Origin: Spirochaetaceae bacterium
GTDB taxonomy: Bacteria > Spirochaetota > Spirochaetia > Treponematales > Breznakiellaceae
Length of the DNA: 15,170 nucleotides
Reading direction: 5' to 3'
Assembly: GCA_031278295.1 (NCBI GenBank)
Contig: JAITKQ010000162.1
Location: 1-15,170, forward strand
Shown piece by piece: positions 6,456 to 13,226 of this stretch. Position 1 is the stretch's first letter; each line of letters starts with the position of its first letter. The position numbers and the translations under genes are program-made. Below the pieces are notes generated by a model. The model worked only from the letters and a program-made list of their open reading frames with translations, made no database searches and was not told where the DNA came from.

Positions 6456-7784
6456 TTACTCAAAATGACCGTATTTGTATGTTCCCTTTATTTTAACGGC
6501 CAGTACAACGCTGAAAGGACGATTATTTGTATCGGCGTTATGATAATAGTAAGTTTTTTTTCCCCGGCTACCTACCGCCATCGGGACGGCTATGTATAGC
6601 TCAACATGTTCTACAGGGTCAAAGCTTATGCCCGGGACAAGCTGCCCTGATTCCTTTTCGAAGGCATACAGAAAGCCGAAAAAAATATGCATATTCGCAA
6701 GGCCGCCCAGCTTGAAGCTGACGTTTAAAGCGCCGTTAAAACCGTTAAAAATCCTGAAATCTTCAGGGTCATCGTTCAGAATATTGTTTCTGCGAAGCGA
6801 AGCGGCATCCCCCTCGCCGTTGTAATAAAATTCTCCGTTTATTTTTATCTTGTCTTTCCAAAACCCGTAAAAAAACCCGAGTGACGCGGAAAATCCCAAA
6901 TCCTTCCATTCTCCGATCTCCTCGTCAAAAAGAATATTGACCATTGTTTCATGGTAGAATTCAACATTTCTGAACAAGGTTGTTTTAATGGAAATAAAAT
7001 TGCGTAGCGGCATAAGTTCAAAGTAAAAGAACCCTATATCAAAATCAAAATTCCGCATGGCAAGGTTGTATTTGACGCCTGAACCGAAATTTTCGATTCT
7101 GGGATTCTGGTTGTCAATATATCCGGGGCGGGTAAGTAAAATAAATTCAAACCCGCCTATGTCTACCGGGATATTCAATTTTGCCAGATACGGATCGCCG
7201 GGATTTTCAATGTCGAGCGGTATGCGGGCGGGCAGATTCGCAAACGGAAAATTGGGCGATAGACCCCATACTATATCATACTTGCCCGCTTTAAGAAAAA
7301 ACTTGTCCTTGAAATTATAATCAAAAAAGAATTCTTTTATCGTAAGCGCCGGAGAAGGGATGGCAAAAGTAAAAGACTGTCGCACACGCAGGTATTTTGA
7401 AGGCTGAATATCCAAACCGACCGACGCGCTCATCTTCGCGCCTATCAGGTTTGTAAGGTAATCCTCACTGTTATGATAGTTTTCAAAGTACCACGGCGCC
7501 TCGTCCCAACCGGGCAGATAGCCGCCTATCACACTATAAGACGTATCGATTCCAAAACCGCTGCCTGTTATAAAATCCTGCAAAGTGGTGTATGTATCCG
7601 GCCTTATGCCCTTATCGTTAGCGGGCGCGTCCGCTGACGGGGCGCTTTCACCGCTTTCATCAAACAGCTTGTCAAAATCGGTGTCTAGCAGGTTATCGTC
7701 CGCGCCAAGCGTTACGGGAGCAAGAAATAGGAACGCGGCAAGAACGCCCCCAAGTATGCCTGTATACCTTTTAAAACAATTCAA
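6456..7784 (-). CDS. Predicted outer-membrane beta-barrel protein
   Basis: A 442-residue exported protein. A signal peptide (1 to about 28, hydrophobic core GVLAAFLFLAPVTLG) is followed by a short Asp/Ser/Ala-rich stretch. The rest is dominated by alternating amphipathic strands rich in Phe, Tyr and Gly, such as FDIGFFYFELMP, LGFSASLGFFYGFW, IKINGEFYYNGEG and NMHIFFGFLYAF, the pattern of a porin-like barrel. The C-terminus (KIKGTYKYGHFE) does not end in the classic aromatic residue. Start is TTG at 7784, overlapping the upstream TGA as TTGA, with AAAGG 7 nt before it. Directly downstream of a LolA-like carrier gene, it may be an outer-membrane acceptor or channel for the cargo. The barrel call rests on composition and pattern, not on a known family match. 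Confidence 0.8.
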   Translation of the reverse strand: MNCFKRYTGILGGVLAAFLFLAPVTLGADDNLLDTDFDKLFDESGESAPSADAPANDKGIRPDTYTTLQDFITGSGFGIDTSYSVIGGYLPGWDEAPWYFENYHNSEDYLTNLIGAKMSASVGLDIQPSKYLRVRQSFTFAIPSPALTIKEFFFDYNFKDKFFLKAGKYDIVWGLSPNFPFANLPARIPLDIENPGDPYLAKLNIPVDIGGFEFILLTRPGYIDNQNPRIENFGSGVKYNLAMRNFDFDIGFFYFELMPLRNFISIKTTLFRNVEFYHETMVNILFDEEIGEWKDLGFSASLGFFYGFWKDKIKINGEFYYNGEGDAASLRRNNILNDDPEDFRIFNGFNGALNVSFKLGGLANMHIFFGFLYAFEKESGQLVPGISFDPVEHVELYIAVPMAVGSRGKKTYYYHNADTNNRPFSVVLAVKIKGTYKYGHFE

Positions 7785-8569
7785 CGCGCTACCTTTTCTA
7801 AATAGGTCTTAGAAAAAATAGCGCCGGAGACAGGTGCGAAAGAAGGCTTTGATATGCTTATCTGTGTCTTTTCGTTGACAAAAACGCCTTTTACCGTTGC
7901 CCCGCGCAACGCATCAACCAGCAGGATCGCCTTTGGAACATAGCGTTCACCAATATTGTAATAGTCGGGGATCGCGGAAGTACGCAAAAGTTGTCCGGAC
8001 AGGCTGTAGTCCTCTGTTTTGCGCACCAGACCATCCTCGCTTATCCATACCTTCATCCGGGGGTAGGTAACTTCGTTGTTCACGGCTTCCAGCGTCAGCA
8101 CACGGCATTTGAACTTGCCGAGAACCGCTTCCTCTCCGGAGGAAACTTTATAATCGTCAGCCAATGTTGAACGGGTAAAATCCGAATTGCGCGCGTTGGA
8201 ATTTTGAAAGCGATCGCGGCTGCTTGTCGAGTTAAAGCGCTTGCTTTCAGGGTCATAAAACCACAGCGTGTTACCCTGTTTTAAATAACCCTGCCCCTTG
8301 TTCATTGCCGGCTGAATGATGATAATGGTATACATGGCGTCCGAATCGCGCCTGAAAACACCGGCAACCGTCGTGCTGCGGGCCTGTCCCGGCTTGTCCT
8401 GAACGATCGTATACTCGGCGGAAAAATCGGCGCCGTAATAGCTGGCAAGGCCGTCAACCTTTTTTAACAAATCCTCGTCCGAAATAGCCCAAAGGGCGCA
8501 TGGTACGCGCACGGGAATCGCGACAAGCAAGGCTAAATTTATAAAAAAAACAAACAAGCATTTTTTCAT
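7781..8569 (-). CDS. LolA-like outer membrane lipoprotein-sorting protein
   Basis: A 262-residue exported protein. The signal peptide covers about residues 1-28 (MKKCLFVFFINLALLVAIPV, likely cut after ALWA). The mature part fits the LolA-like fold family that includes treponemal TP_0789: an N-terminal helix (SDEDLLKKVDGLASYY), strands (SAEYTIVQDKPGQARSTTVAGVFRR, AMYTIIIIQPA), then KGQGYLKQGNTLWFYDPESKRFNSTSSRDRFQNS, which is characteristic of this family, and the later MKVWISEDGLVRKTEDYS strand pair. LolA-type proteins bind acyl chains in a half-barrel and move lipoproteins or lipids across the periplasm. Start ATG at 8569 has GGAG and ACGGA upstream. It sits downstream of two FtsX-type permeases and overlaps the barrel gene by 4 nt, consistent with a carrier between an ABC extractor and an outer-membrane acceptor. 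The cargo is not evident. Confidence 0.87.
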   Translation of the reverse strand: MKKCLFVFFINLALLVAIPVRVPCALWAISDEDLLKKVDGLASYYGADFSAEYTIVQDKPGQARSTTVAGVFRRDSDAMYTIIIIQPAMNKGQGYLKQGNTLWFYDPESKRFNSTSSRDRFQNSNARNSDFTRSTLADDYKVSSGEEAVLGKFKCRVLTLEAVNNEVTYPRMKVWISEDGLVRKTEDYSLSGQLLRTSAIPDYYNIGERYVPKAILLVDALRGATVKGVFVNEKTQISISKPSFAPVSGAIFSKTYLEKVAR

Positions 8570-8772
8570 ATTTTTCCGTTCTCCAACGATCTGTATTGTG
8601 TTGTTCCGGGTATTCCGGGGCGCACATACGTTTCACCAGGGGCATTTCCCGTCCCTGGCGAGATCCGCGTTGGCGCTGTCCCCCATACTTTACGGGAGAA
8701 CAGCCCCGGCACCGTTTCACACGGACGGAAAACGCCGCTCCGCTTACACCGCTTTACGGCCCGCGCCTCACC
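8570..8772 (-). other. 203-nt intra-operon gap
   Basis: No gene is seen between the second permease and the LolA-like gene, although all other junctions in the operon are overlaps or gaps of at most 13 nt. It contains the inverted repeats CCAGGG/CCCTGG (8636-8641 with 8653-8658) and GCTGT..CCC/GGG..ACAGC (8675-8704). Neither is followed by a T-run in the - strand direction. An internal promoter or an RNA processing site is possible but not demonstrated by sequence. Confidence 0.35.
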
Positions 8773-10089
8773 TTACACCTTATGGGCGCCCGACAGCATC
8801 TCCGGCAGGGGAGCGCGGGACAGCCTAAAAGACGGGACATACACCGCCACGGCAAGTATAACATATATCGCGGCAACATTTAAAGCCACCGCAAGCGGGC
8901 TGTACAGGGCCAGAAGCCGGCCGTTTTTCAGGAAAATCTCGAAACTCGGAAACCACGAAAACGAAAGCCGTGAAATTATCCAATTAACAAACAAGGTAAG
9001 GCAAAAACCTGTTACAAGGGACAGCGTCGCAAGGGTAAAAGATTCAACGAGTAAAACCCGGCGTATGTCTTTTTCATAAAAACCGACCGCGCGCATCGTG
9101 CCGATTTCTTTTGTACGTTCATGCAGAATCAGGCGGTATGTGACGCCGGCGCTTACCAGAATAATAAGCAGCATCATAACGTAAAGGAAATAGGCGATGA
9201 TGTTGAGCGCTTGCAGTATTTGCGTAACTTCGGACACATAAACCGAAACCGTCAATAAAAAAAACATTACGCCGGTCCAGTCCCAATCCTGCTGATCGGC
9301 AAAACCGTCACGGTCATAGACAAGCGGACGCATGGGTATGTCGGCTTCCAGCAGACTTTGCAGCTTTTTTCTTTTCGCTTCAAGCCCCGCGCGTTTGTTA
9401 AAAAGCAAGCCTACCGTGGAACAGTCATCGGCGGCAAAACCGATTACGGCGTTTAATGCCCGCCTCGACACAAACGATTTGTAATAGCCAAACAGTGAAC
9501 GATCGTCCACTATGCCGCCGATTGTAAAAAAGGCGGTATTTTTTTGTCCGTGCAATGTTTCGGTTTCCAGCAGAACCATGTCGCCGGTATGCGCCCCGAT
9601 ATAAGCGGCCACAGGCGCGGAGATCAGGATCGTACTGTCGTCAAAGTCAGGGGAGGGGCTGCCTTCGGTAAAATTTAAACTGTTAAAGTAATCCGTCTCG
9701 GCGGCCCAATCGACGCCCGCGACATATTTTAGCGGAACGGCGTTGCCGTTGTAGTAAATGGTATTGTCCGCGTTGGTCTGCATGGTACGCAGTATTTCCC
9801 TGTCCGGGTTTACCCCTGACTCCGCTATCTTTTGGCGAATCAGAGGGAGCGTTTCGGCGTAAATATGGTGGTCCGCACTTAGTTCCTTTTCAAACCCGGC
9901 GATGATTATATCGCCGGAATAGTGATTCTGCGCCGAGTAGTATATCGCGTCCGCCATGCCGTCCTTCAGCGAGCCGATCACGCTGATTATGCAAAAACCG
10001 AGCACCAGCGCACTGAACAAAAACAGATAGCGCCGCCTATAGCTGACAACATACTTTGCGGCCAGGTTGCATAGTTCCTTTACCTTCAC
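8773..10089 (-). CDS. ABC transporter permease, FtsX/MacB family (second)
   Basis: A 438-residue inner-membrane permease of the LolC/LolE/MacB class, which mechanically transfers lipids or lipoproteins out of the membrane instead of pumping solutes through a channel. The first membrane helix lies at about 20-40 (YLFLFSALVLGFCIISVIG). A periplasmic MacB_PCD-like domain of roughly 220 residues follows. Then come three C-terminal helices (about 290-315, 340-370 and 395-420). The conserved cytoplasmic coupling segment HERTKEIGTMRAVGFYEKDIRRV between the second and third helices is the FtsX-domain hallmark. Start is GTG with AGGA 6 nt upstream, 13 nt after the stop of the first permease. The two permeases differ clearly in sequence, so a LolCE-like heterodimer with the ATPase is likely. 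Substrate is unknown. Confidence 0.88.
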   Translation of the reverse strand: MKVKELCNLAAKYVVSYRRRYLFLFSALVLGFCIISVIGSLKDGMADAIYYSAQNHYSGDIIIAGFEKELSADHHIYAETLPLIRQKIAESGVNPDREILRTMQTNADNTIYYNGNAVPLKYVAGVDWAAETDYFNSLNFTEGSPSPDFDDSTILISAPVAAYIGAHTGDMVLLETETLHGQKNTAFFTIGGIVDDRSLFGYYKSFVSRRALNAVIGFAADDCSTVGLLFNKRAGLEAKRKKLQSLLEADIPMRPLVYDRDGFADQQDWDWTGVMFFLLTVSVYVSEVTQILQALNIIAYFLYVMMLLIILVSAGVTYRLILHERTKEIGTMRAVGFYEKDIRRVLLVESFTLATLSLVTGFCLTLFVNWIISRLSFSWFPSFEIFLKNGRLLALYSPLAVALNVAAIYVILAVAVYVPSFRLSRAPLPEMLSGAHKV

Positions 10090-10102
10090 GCGCGTTCCTA
10101 TC

Positions 10103-11560
10103 TTAATCCCTTATCGCCACAACAGGCTGAATCTTGACCGCCGTTTCTACCGGGTAAATCGACACGATTATGCTTAAAACCAGGGCTACGGCGAAAGAAA
10201 GCAGGGCCGCGGACGGCGAAAAATCTATCGTCAGGGTATCGCCGCCCAGGAGTCCGGCAATCAACTCGTTTTCTATCGTTATACCAAGTCCGTTTACGGC
10301 GTTCAAAACAACGATGCCCGATACAATGCCCGCAAAACCGGCAAACAGGCCTATAATTCCGTTTTCGCAGAGTATTAGGAAACGGATGTACGAATCGGAC
10401 GCGCCTATGGCCCGTAGCGCGCCAATCTCGCGGGTACGCCTGAAAACCGCTATCAGCATGATGTTTATGATCGCTATAACGCCGGTGAGTCCGGCAAGCG
10501 CCAGGCCCGCGTTAAAAAGCGCCTGTAGAAGCAGAATCAGGATTGCGGAATTTCCCGCCGCGAAACGCCAGTTAAGGGCTATCGCATCAAAGCCGCCCAG
10601 CACCTTGTTCAAGCCCGCTATCACGTGTCCCTCGGACGCGCCCTTATTCAAACGCAGTATTATAAAATTCCAGTCGCCGCCTGAAAAATCAGCCGCCTCG
10701 GCCCCGTCTTCGCCGTCAAAAAACAAGTAATCTAAGACATCGGTCAACGGCGGCGAATCGTCGCCAGGCGCGTCGTCACCGGCAAACAGGGCACCGGAAA
10801 AAATATCGTCAATGCGGAGGGATTCATCCAGCAGCGTGATTTTTTCAGCGTCAGGCTTCACATCGGACGTAGCTATCTGTATCGCGGCAAGTACGCGGGC
10901 CGTCTGGACATCGGTGATCACGATTTCGTTCATAAACTGGCCCTTTGCCGTGTACGAAAATATGCCGGTAAGCGGGACTTCACGAATCTTGAACCCTGTA
11001 TCGCCGGCGGAGGTAAACAACAGCGGCGTTCCTATCTCAATTTTTTGGCCGCTTTCCCGTTCGATTTCGTCCGCCCGCCGGCGCGTGATCATCGCGCCGT
11101 ACTCACCGGCGGCAAGAAAACGCCCCTCCAGAAGCTCGATGCCGGGGAACATATCAAAGTATGTCGCGGCGTCAACCCCGCAGAGCAGCGCGTTGGAACG
11201 GGTATCAAGCGCGTCAAGTTTGCATCTTACGGAAACCTGGCCGGTATACGTCTGTATTTCAGGGAAAGCGGACAAAGCGTCCACTATACCGCTGTACGCG
11301 CCAAGAACCGGTATCGTGAAATACTCGTCAATGATTGGAGCGTTCGCGCCGAAAAGATTCATCGTAACATCCGATTTTTTTTCGATGATAATGTCGCCCG
11401 TCAAATTGTCAACGTACGACCGGCGCAGGCCCCTGTTGGAACGGGCAAAAACACTGTTCCCGATAAAAAATAGCGCGGAGATTACACCGATCAGCAGAAT
11501 TATGATAAGGCTGTTTTTTTTGTTTCTGAAAATGTTACGGACAGCCAGCAGGAATATCAC
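10103..11560 (-). CDS. ABC transporter permease, FtsX/MacB family (first)
   Basis: A 485-residue inner-membrane permease with the four-helix MacB/LolCE layout. The first helix is at about 16-40 (NSLIIILLIGVISALFFIG) and is followed by a periplasmic domain of about 300 residues. Three C-terminal helices follow (about 345-375, 400-425 and 450-475). The coupling motif FRRTREIGALRAIGASDSYI marks the FtsX domain. An acidic insertion (AGDDAPGDDSPPLTDVLDYLFFDGEDG, roughly 265-295) is rich in Asp and Gly and likely forms an exposed periplasmic loop; it is not obvious in the second permease. Start is GTG, overlapping the ATPase stop as GTGA, with an AGGCGG-like site upstream. It should pair with the ATPase and the second permease in one exporter. 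Known relatives include LolC/LolE, MacB and the uncharacterised treponemal TP0580-TP0582 type transporters. Confidence 0.88.
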   Translation of the reverse strand: MIFLLAVRNIFRNKKNSLIIILLIGVISALFFIGNSVFARSNRGLRRSYVDNLTGDIIIEKKSDVTMNLFGANAPIIDEYFTIPVLGAYSGIVDALSAFPEIQTYTGQVSVRCKLDALDTRSNALLCGVDAATYFDMFPGIELLEGRFLAAGEYGAMITRRRADEIERESGQKIEIGTPLLFTSAGDTGFKIREVPLTGIFSYTAKGQFMNEIVITDVQTARVLAAIQIATSDVKPDAEKITLLDESLRIDDIFSGALFAGDDAPGDDSPPLTDVLDYLFFDGEDGAEAADFSGGDWNFIILRLNKGASEGHVIAGLNKVLGGFDAIALNWRFAAGNSAILILLLQALFNAGLALAGLTGVIAIINIMLIAVFRRTREIGALRAIGASDSYIRFLILCENGIIGLFAGFAGIVSGIVVLNAVNGLGITIENELIAGLLGGDTLTIDFSPSAALLSFAVALVLSIIVSIYPVETAVKIQPVVAIRD

Positions 11561-12261
11561 GCCCTTGCCGCCTCGTGATCTATTTTTCCGTCATGCAAAA
11601 AAATTACGCGAGTCGCCATCTCCCAGATCGTCTTGTCGTGCGTGGAAAAAATAAAAGTAGCGCCGTATTCGGCGTTTGCCCTTTTCATAAGATCGAGGAT
11701 GCGAGTTCCGTTTTCAGAATCGAGGTTTGCCGTCGGCTCGTCCGCGATAACGATTGCCGGTTCGTTCACCAGCGCACGGGCGATCGCGACCCGCTGTTGC
11801 TGCCCGCCCGACAGTTCGGCGGGGCGGTTGAAACGTTTGTCGGCAAGGCCCACAGCTTCCAGCAAGCGCTCAACGCGCTCTTTTCGCCCCGCCCTGCTCA
11901 AAGCGGCGGACCGTGAGCCCTTCTTTCCAAGCAGTAGCGGCAGTTCGATATTTTCAAACACGCTCAACACGGGCAGCAGGTTGAACGATTGAAATATGAA
12001 GCCTATCACCTCCTGCCGCATCCTGGTAAGTTCGTCACGGCTGAGGCCGGCGGTCTCCTTCCCGTCAACCAGCACGGTACCCTGTGACGGCGTATCTACA
12101 AGGCCGATTATGTTCATCATCGTGGTCTTGCCTGAACCCGAAGGCCCCGCCACAGCGGCAAAATCCCCGCGTTTGATCTGTAAATCCACCCCTTTCAGCG
12201 CGTCAAACCGTACCTTCCCCATAGAGTACGTTTTACGGACATCTTTTAACACAACAACCAT
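11557..12261 (-). CDS. ABC transporter ATPase, LolD/MacB class
   Basis: A 234-residue cytoplasmic ATPase that powers the two downstream permeases. All motifs are intact when numbered from the ATG at 12261: Walker A GPSGSGKTT (39-47), Q-loop Q91 in FIFQSFNLLP, signature LSGGQQQR (150-157), Walker B IVIADEP (170-176) and switch histidine H208 in STHD. Length and the FNLLPVLSVFENIELPL stretch are typical of the LolD/MacB/FtsE group. The frame could also start at a TTG at 12279, adding six residues, but the ATG begins at the usual MVVVLKDVRKTY position. Neither start has a clear Shine-Dalgarno sequence. It is the first gene of a seven-gene operon. Upstream lie the tandem palindromes and the homopolymer tract described separately. 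Confidence 0.92.
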   Translation of the reverse strand: MVVVLKDVRKTYSMGKVRFDALKGVDLQIKRGDFAAVAGPSGSGKTTMMNIIGLVDTPSQGTVLVDGKETAGLSRDELTRMRQEVIGFIFQSFNLLPVLSVFENIELPLLLGKKGSRSAALSRAGRKERVERLLEAVGLADKRFNRPAELSGGQQQRVAIARALVNEPAIVIADEPTANLDSENGTRILDLMKRANAEYGATFIFSTHDKTIWEMATRVIFLHDGKIDHEAARA

Positions 12262-12355
12262 TATAAAAAAGTAGACCAAACCCGGCTAAACATCAATACA
12301 TGGGATAAAACGACCCAGGAAGCGCTGGTTTATGCGGATGCGCCATGCCCGGCAA

Positions 12356-12425
12356 GAGTTGGCCGCCAACCGAGAGTTGGCGCGCCAACCAAAAGTTGGG
12401 CCGCCAACCAAGGGTTGGCGCAACC
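12356..12425. repeat. Four tandem palindromic units, GTTGGC..GCCAAC
   Basis: Four copies of a palindrome follow each other with periods of 18, 19 and 19 nt: GTTGGCCGCCAAC (12358-12370), GTTGGCGCGCCAAC (12376-12389, a perfect palindrome), GTTGGGCCGCCAAC (12395-12408) and a shorter GTTGGCGCAAC (12414-12424). Spacers are short and purine-rich (GAGA, AAAA, AGG). In RNA each unit could form a small hairpin; in DNA the dyads could be a multi-site operator. They lie about 100-160 nt upstream of the ATPase start. Confidence 0.85.
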
Positions 12426-12439
12426 GGCGCTGCCCCGGG

Positions 12440-12453
12440 CCCCCCCCCCCCCC
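12440..12453. repeat. 14-nt homopolymer tract (C on +, G on -)
   Basis: An uninterrupted run of 14 C, preceded by GCCCCGGG and followed by GGTGTCCGG. On the transcribed strand it is poly-G, about 180 nt upstream of the ATPase start. Runs of this length are prone to slipped-strand length change. In Treponema pallidum, poly-G tracts upstream of some tpr genes are known to change promoter activity with length. Whether this tract varies cannot be told from one sequence, and its exact length may be subject to sequencing error. Confidence 0.85.
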
Positions 12454-12535
12454 GGTGTCCGGTTTAACATTCAGGGCATCGGGTGACAATGATATTCTTT
12501 CATGATAAACACGATAAACGGCTTTTCAACGATTT

Positions 12536-13216
12536 TCATCTGTTGCGTCTGTTGACGGTGACCAATAAAAATTCTGACAGCGATATTATTTTTTCTTTTT
12601 CGCCCGTTGCTACGGCGTTTTTGAGCGCCCCTATCGATATCAGAATTTGCGATTCGGTTTGCGCCAAATCGGGGCGGGATTTTACCGGGCTTGAATAGAG
12701 CGCGTCATAAACTTTTTCGGCTTTTTTCTTTGCCTCTTTGTCTGCAATTTGTTCCAACACGCTTTTTAGTTCCGCGGAAGCCCGTTTCACATAGTCAACC
12801 TGTGATTGCCGTAATTCTTCCGCATCGGCCGTATGCTCGTTGGCTATCATATTGGATACGAGTACGATGCCGTACAGCCCCGCGATGATGATCTGACCCG
12901 CGATGATGATCTGAACGAGTAAGGGGATTTTATAGCCGTCCGGTGAAATCAAGATGAACGCCGTGCCTATAAGCAACTCCAGAAAAAAATAGACCGAAGA
13001 CGCCGAATATAACGGAAAAGCAAACACCGCCGTGTTTTTGCCTTTGCGTACCAAGACGGGGGTAAGAAGCAGCATTAAGTAAGCGAAATGGATGAATGCG
13101 TAAGAAATCCACACGGACGCTCCGTGTTCATAAGCGCCCGCCATGAAAAATACCGCGTTGAATATTACAAGAAAAATCAGATCCAGTATTATCCATAGGA
13201 CATTTATCTTTTTCAC
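12536..13216 (-). CDS. Four-TM membrane protein of unknown function
   Basis: A 226-residue protein I do not recognise as a named family. Four hydrophobic segments lie in the first 125 residues (about 6-27, 35-57, 65-92 and 98-122). A cytoplasmic, highly charged helical tail of about 100 residues follows (EELRQSQVDYVKRASAELKS, IADKEAKKKAEKVYDAL), probably partly coiled coil. The fourth segment contains a tandem QIIIAG-QIIIAG, encoded by a perfect 18-bp duplication. Start is GTG at 13216, with AGGAGG 7 nt upstream; that AGGAGG overlaps the stop codon of the SPFH gene, so the two are translationally linked. By analogy with the Bacillus ydjGHI set, where membrane proteins anchor the SPFH protein YdjI, it could anchor the SPFH protein. 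That is inference from layout, not homology. Confidence 0.8.
   Translation of the reverse strand: MKKINVLWIILDLIFLVIFNAVFFMAGAYEHGASVWISYAFIHFAYLMLLLTPVLVRKGKNTAVFAFPLYSASSVYFFLELLIGTAFILISPDGYKIPLLVQIIIAGQIIIAGLYGIVLVSNMIANEHTADAEELRQSQVDYVKRASAELKSVLEQIADKEAKKKAEKVYDALYSSPVKSRPDLAQTESQILISIGALKNAVATGEKEKIISLSEFLLVTVNRRNR
12879..12914. repeat. Perfect 18-bp tandem duplication inside a membrane segment
   Basis: CCCGCGATGATGATCTGA occurs twice with no gap (12879-12896 and 12897-12914). On the coding strand it gives an in-frame repeat QIIIAG-QIIIAG in the fourth membrane segment of the four-TM protein, lengthening it by six residues. The perfect identity of the copies points to a recent duplication. 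Confidence 0.92.
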
Positions 13217-13226
13217 ACAGCGCCTC

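Larger units (their letters stand above)
12262..12535. other. Repeat-rich noncoding region upstream of the ABC operon
   Basis: This stretch of about 270 nt lies between the stop of the four-TM protein gene and the ATPase start. It contains four tandem palindromic units (12356-12425) and a 14-nt C run (12440-12453), each listed separately. No terminator with a T-run in the - strand direction was found, so read-through from the upstream genes is possible. Frames open across it are low-complexity readings of the repeats and are not supported as genes. Confidence 0.6.

Noticed and set aside
10812..11654. Long + strand open frame (280 residues) opposite the first permease and the ATPase end
   Set aside because: It is antisense to genes with intact FtsX and ABC motifs; its Ser/Arg-rich sequence has no domain character.
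12286..12489. - strand frame with a Gly-rich stretch
   Set aside because: It simply translates the poly-G tract and tandem palindromes.
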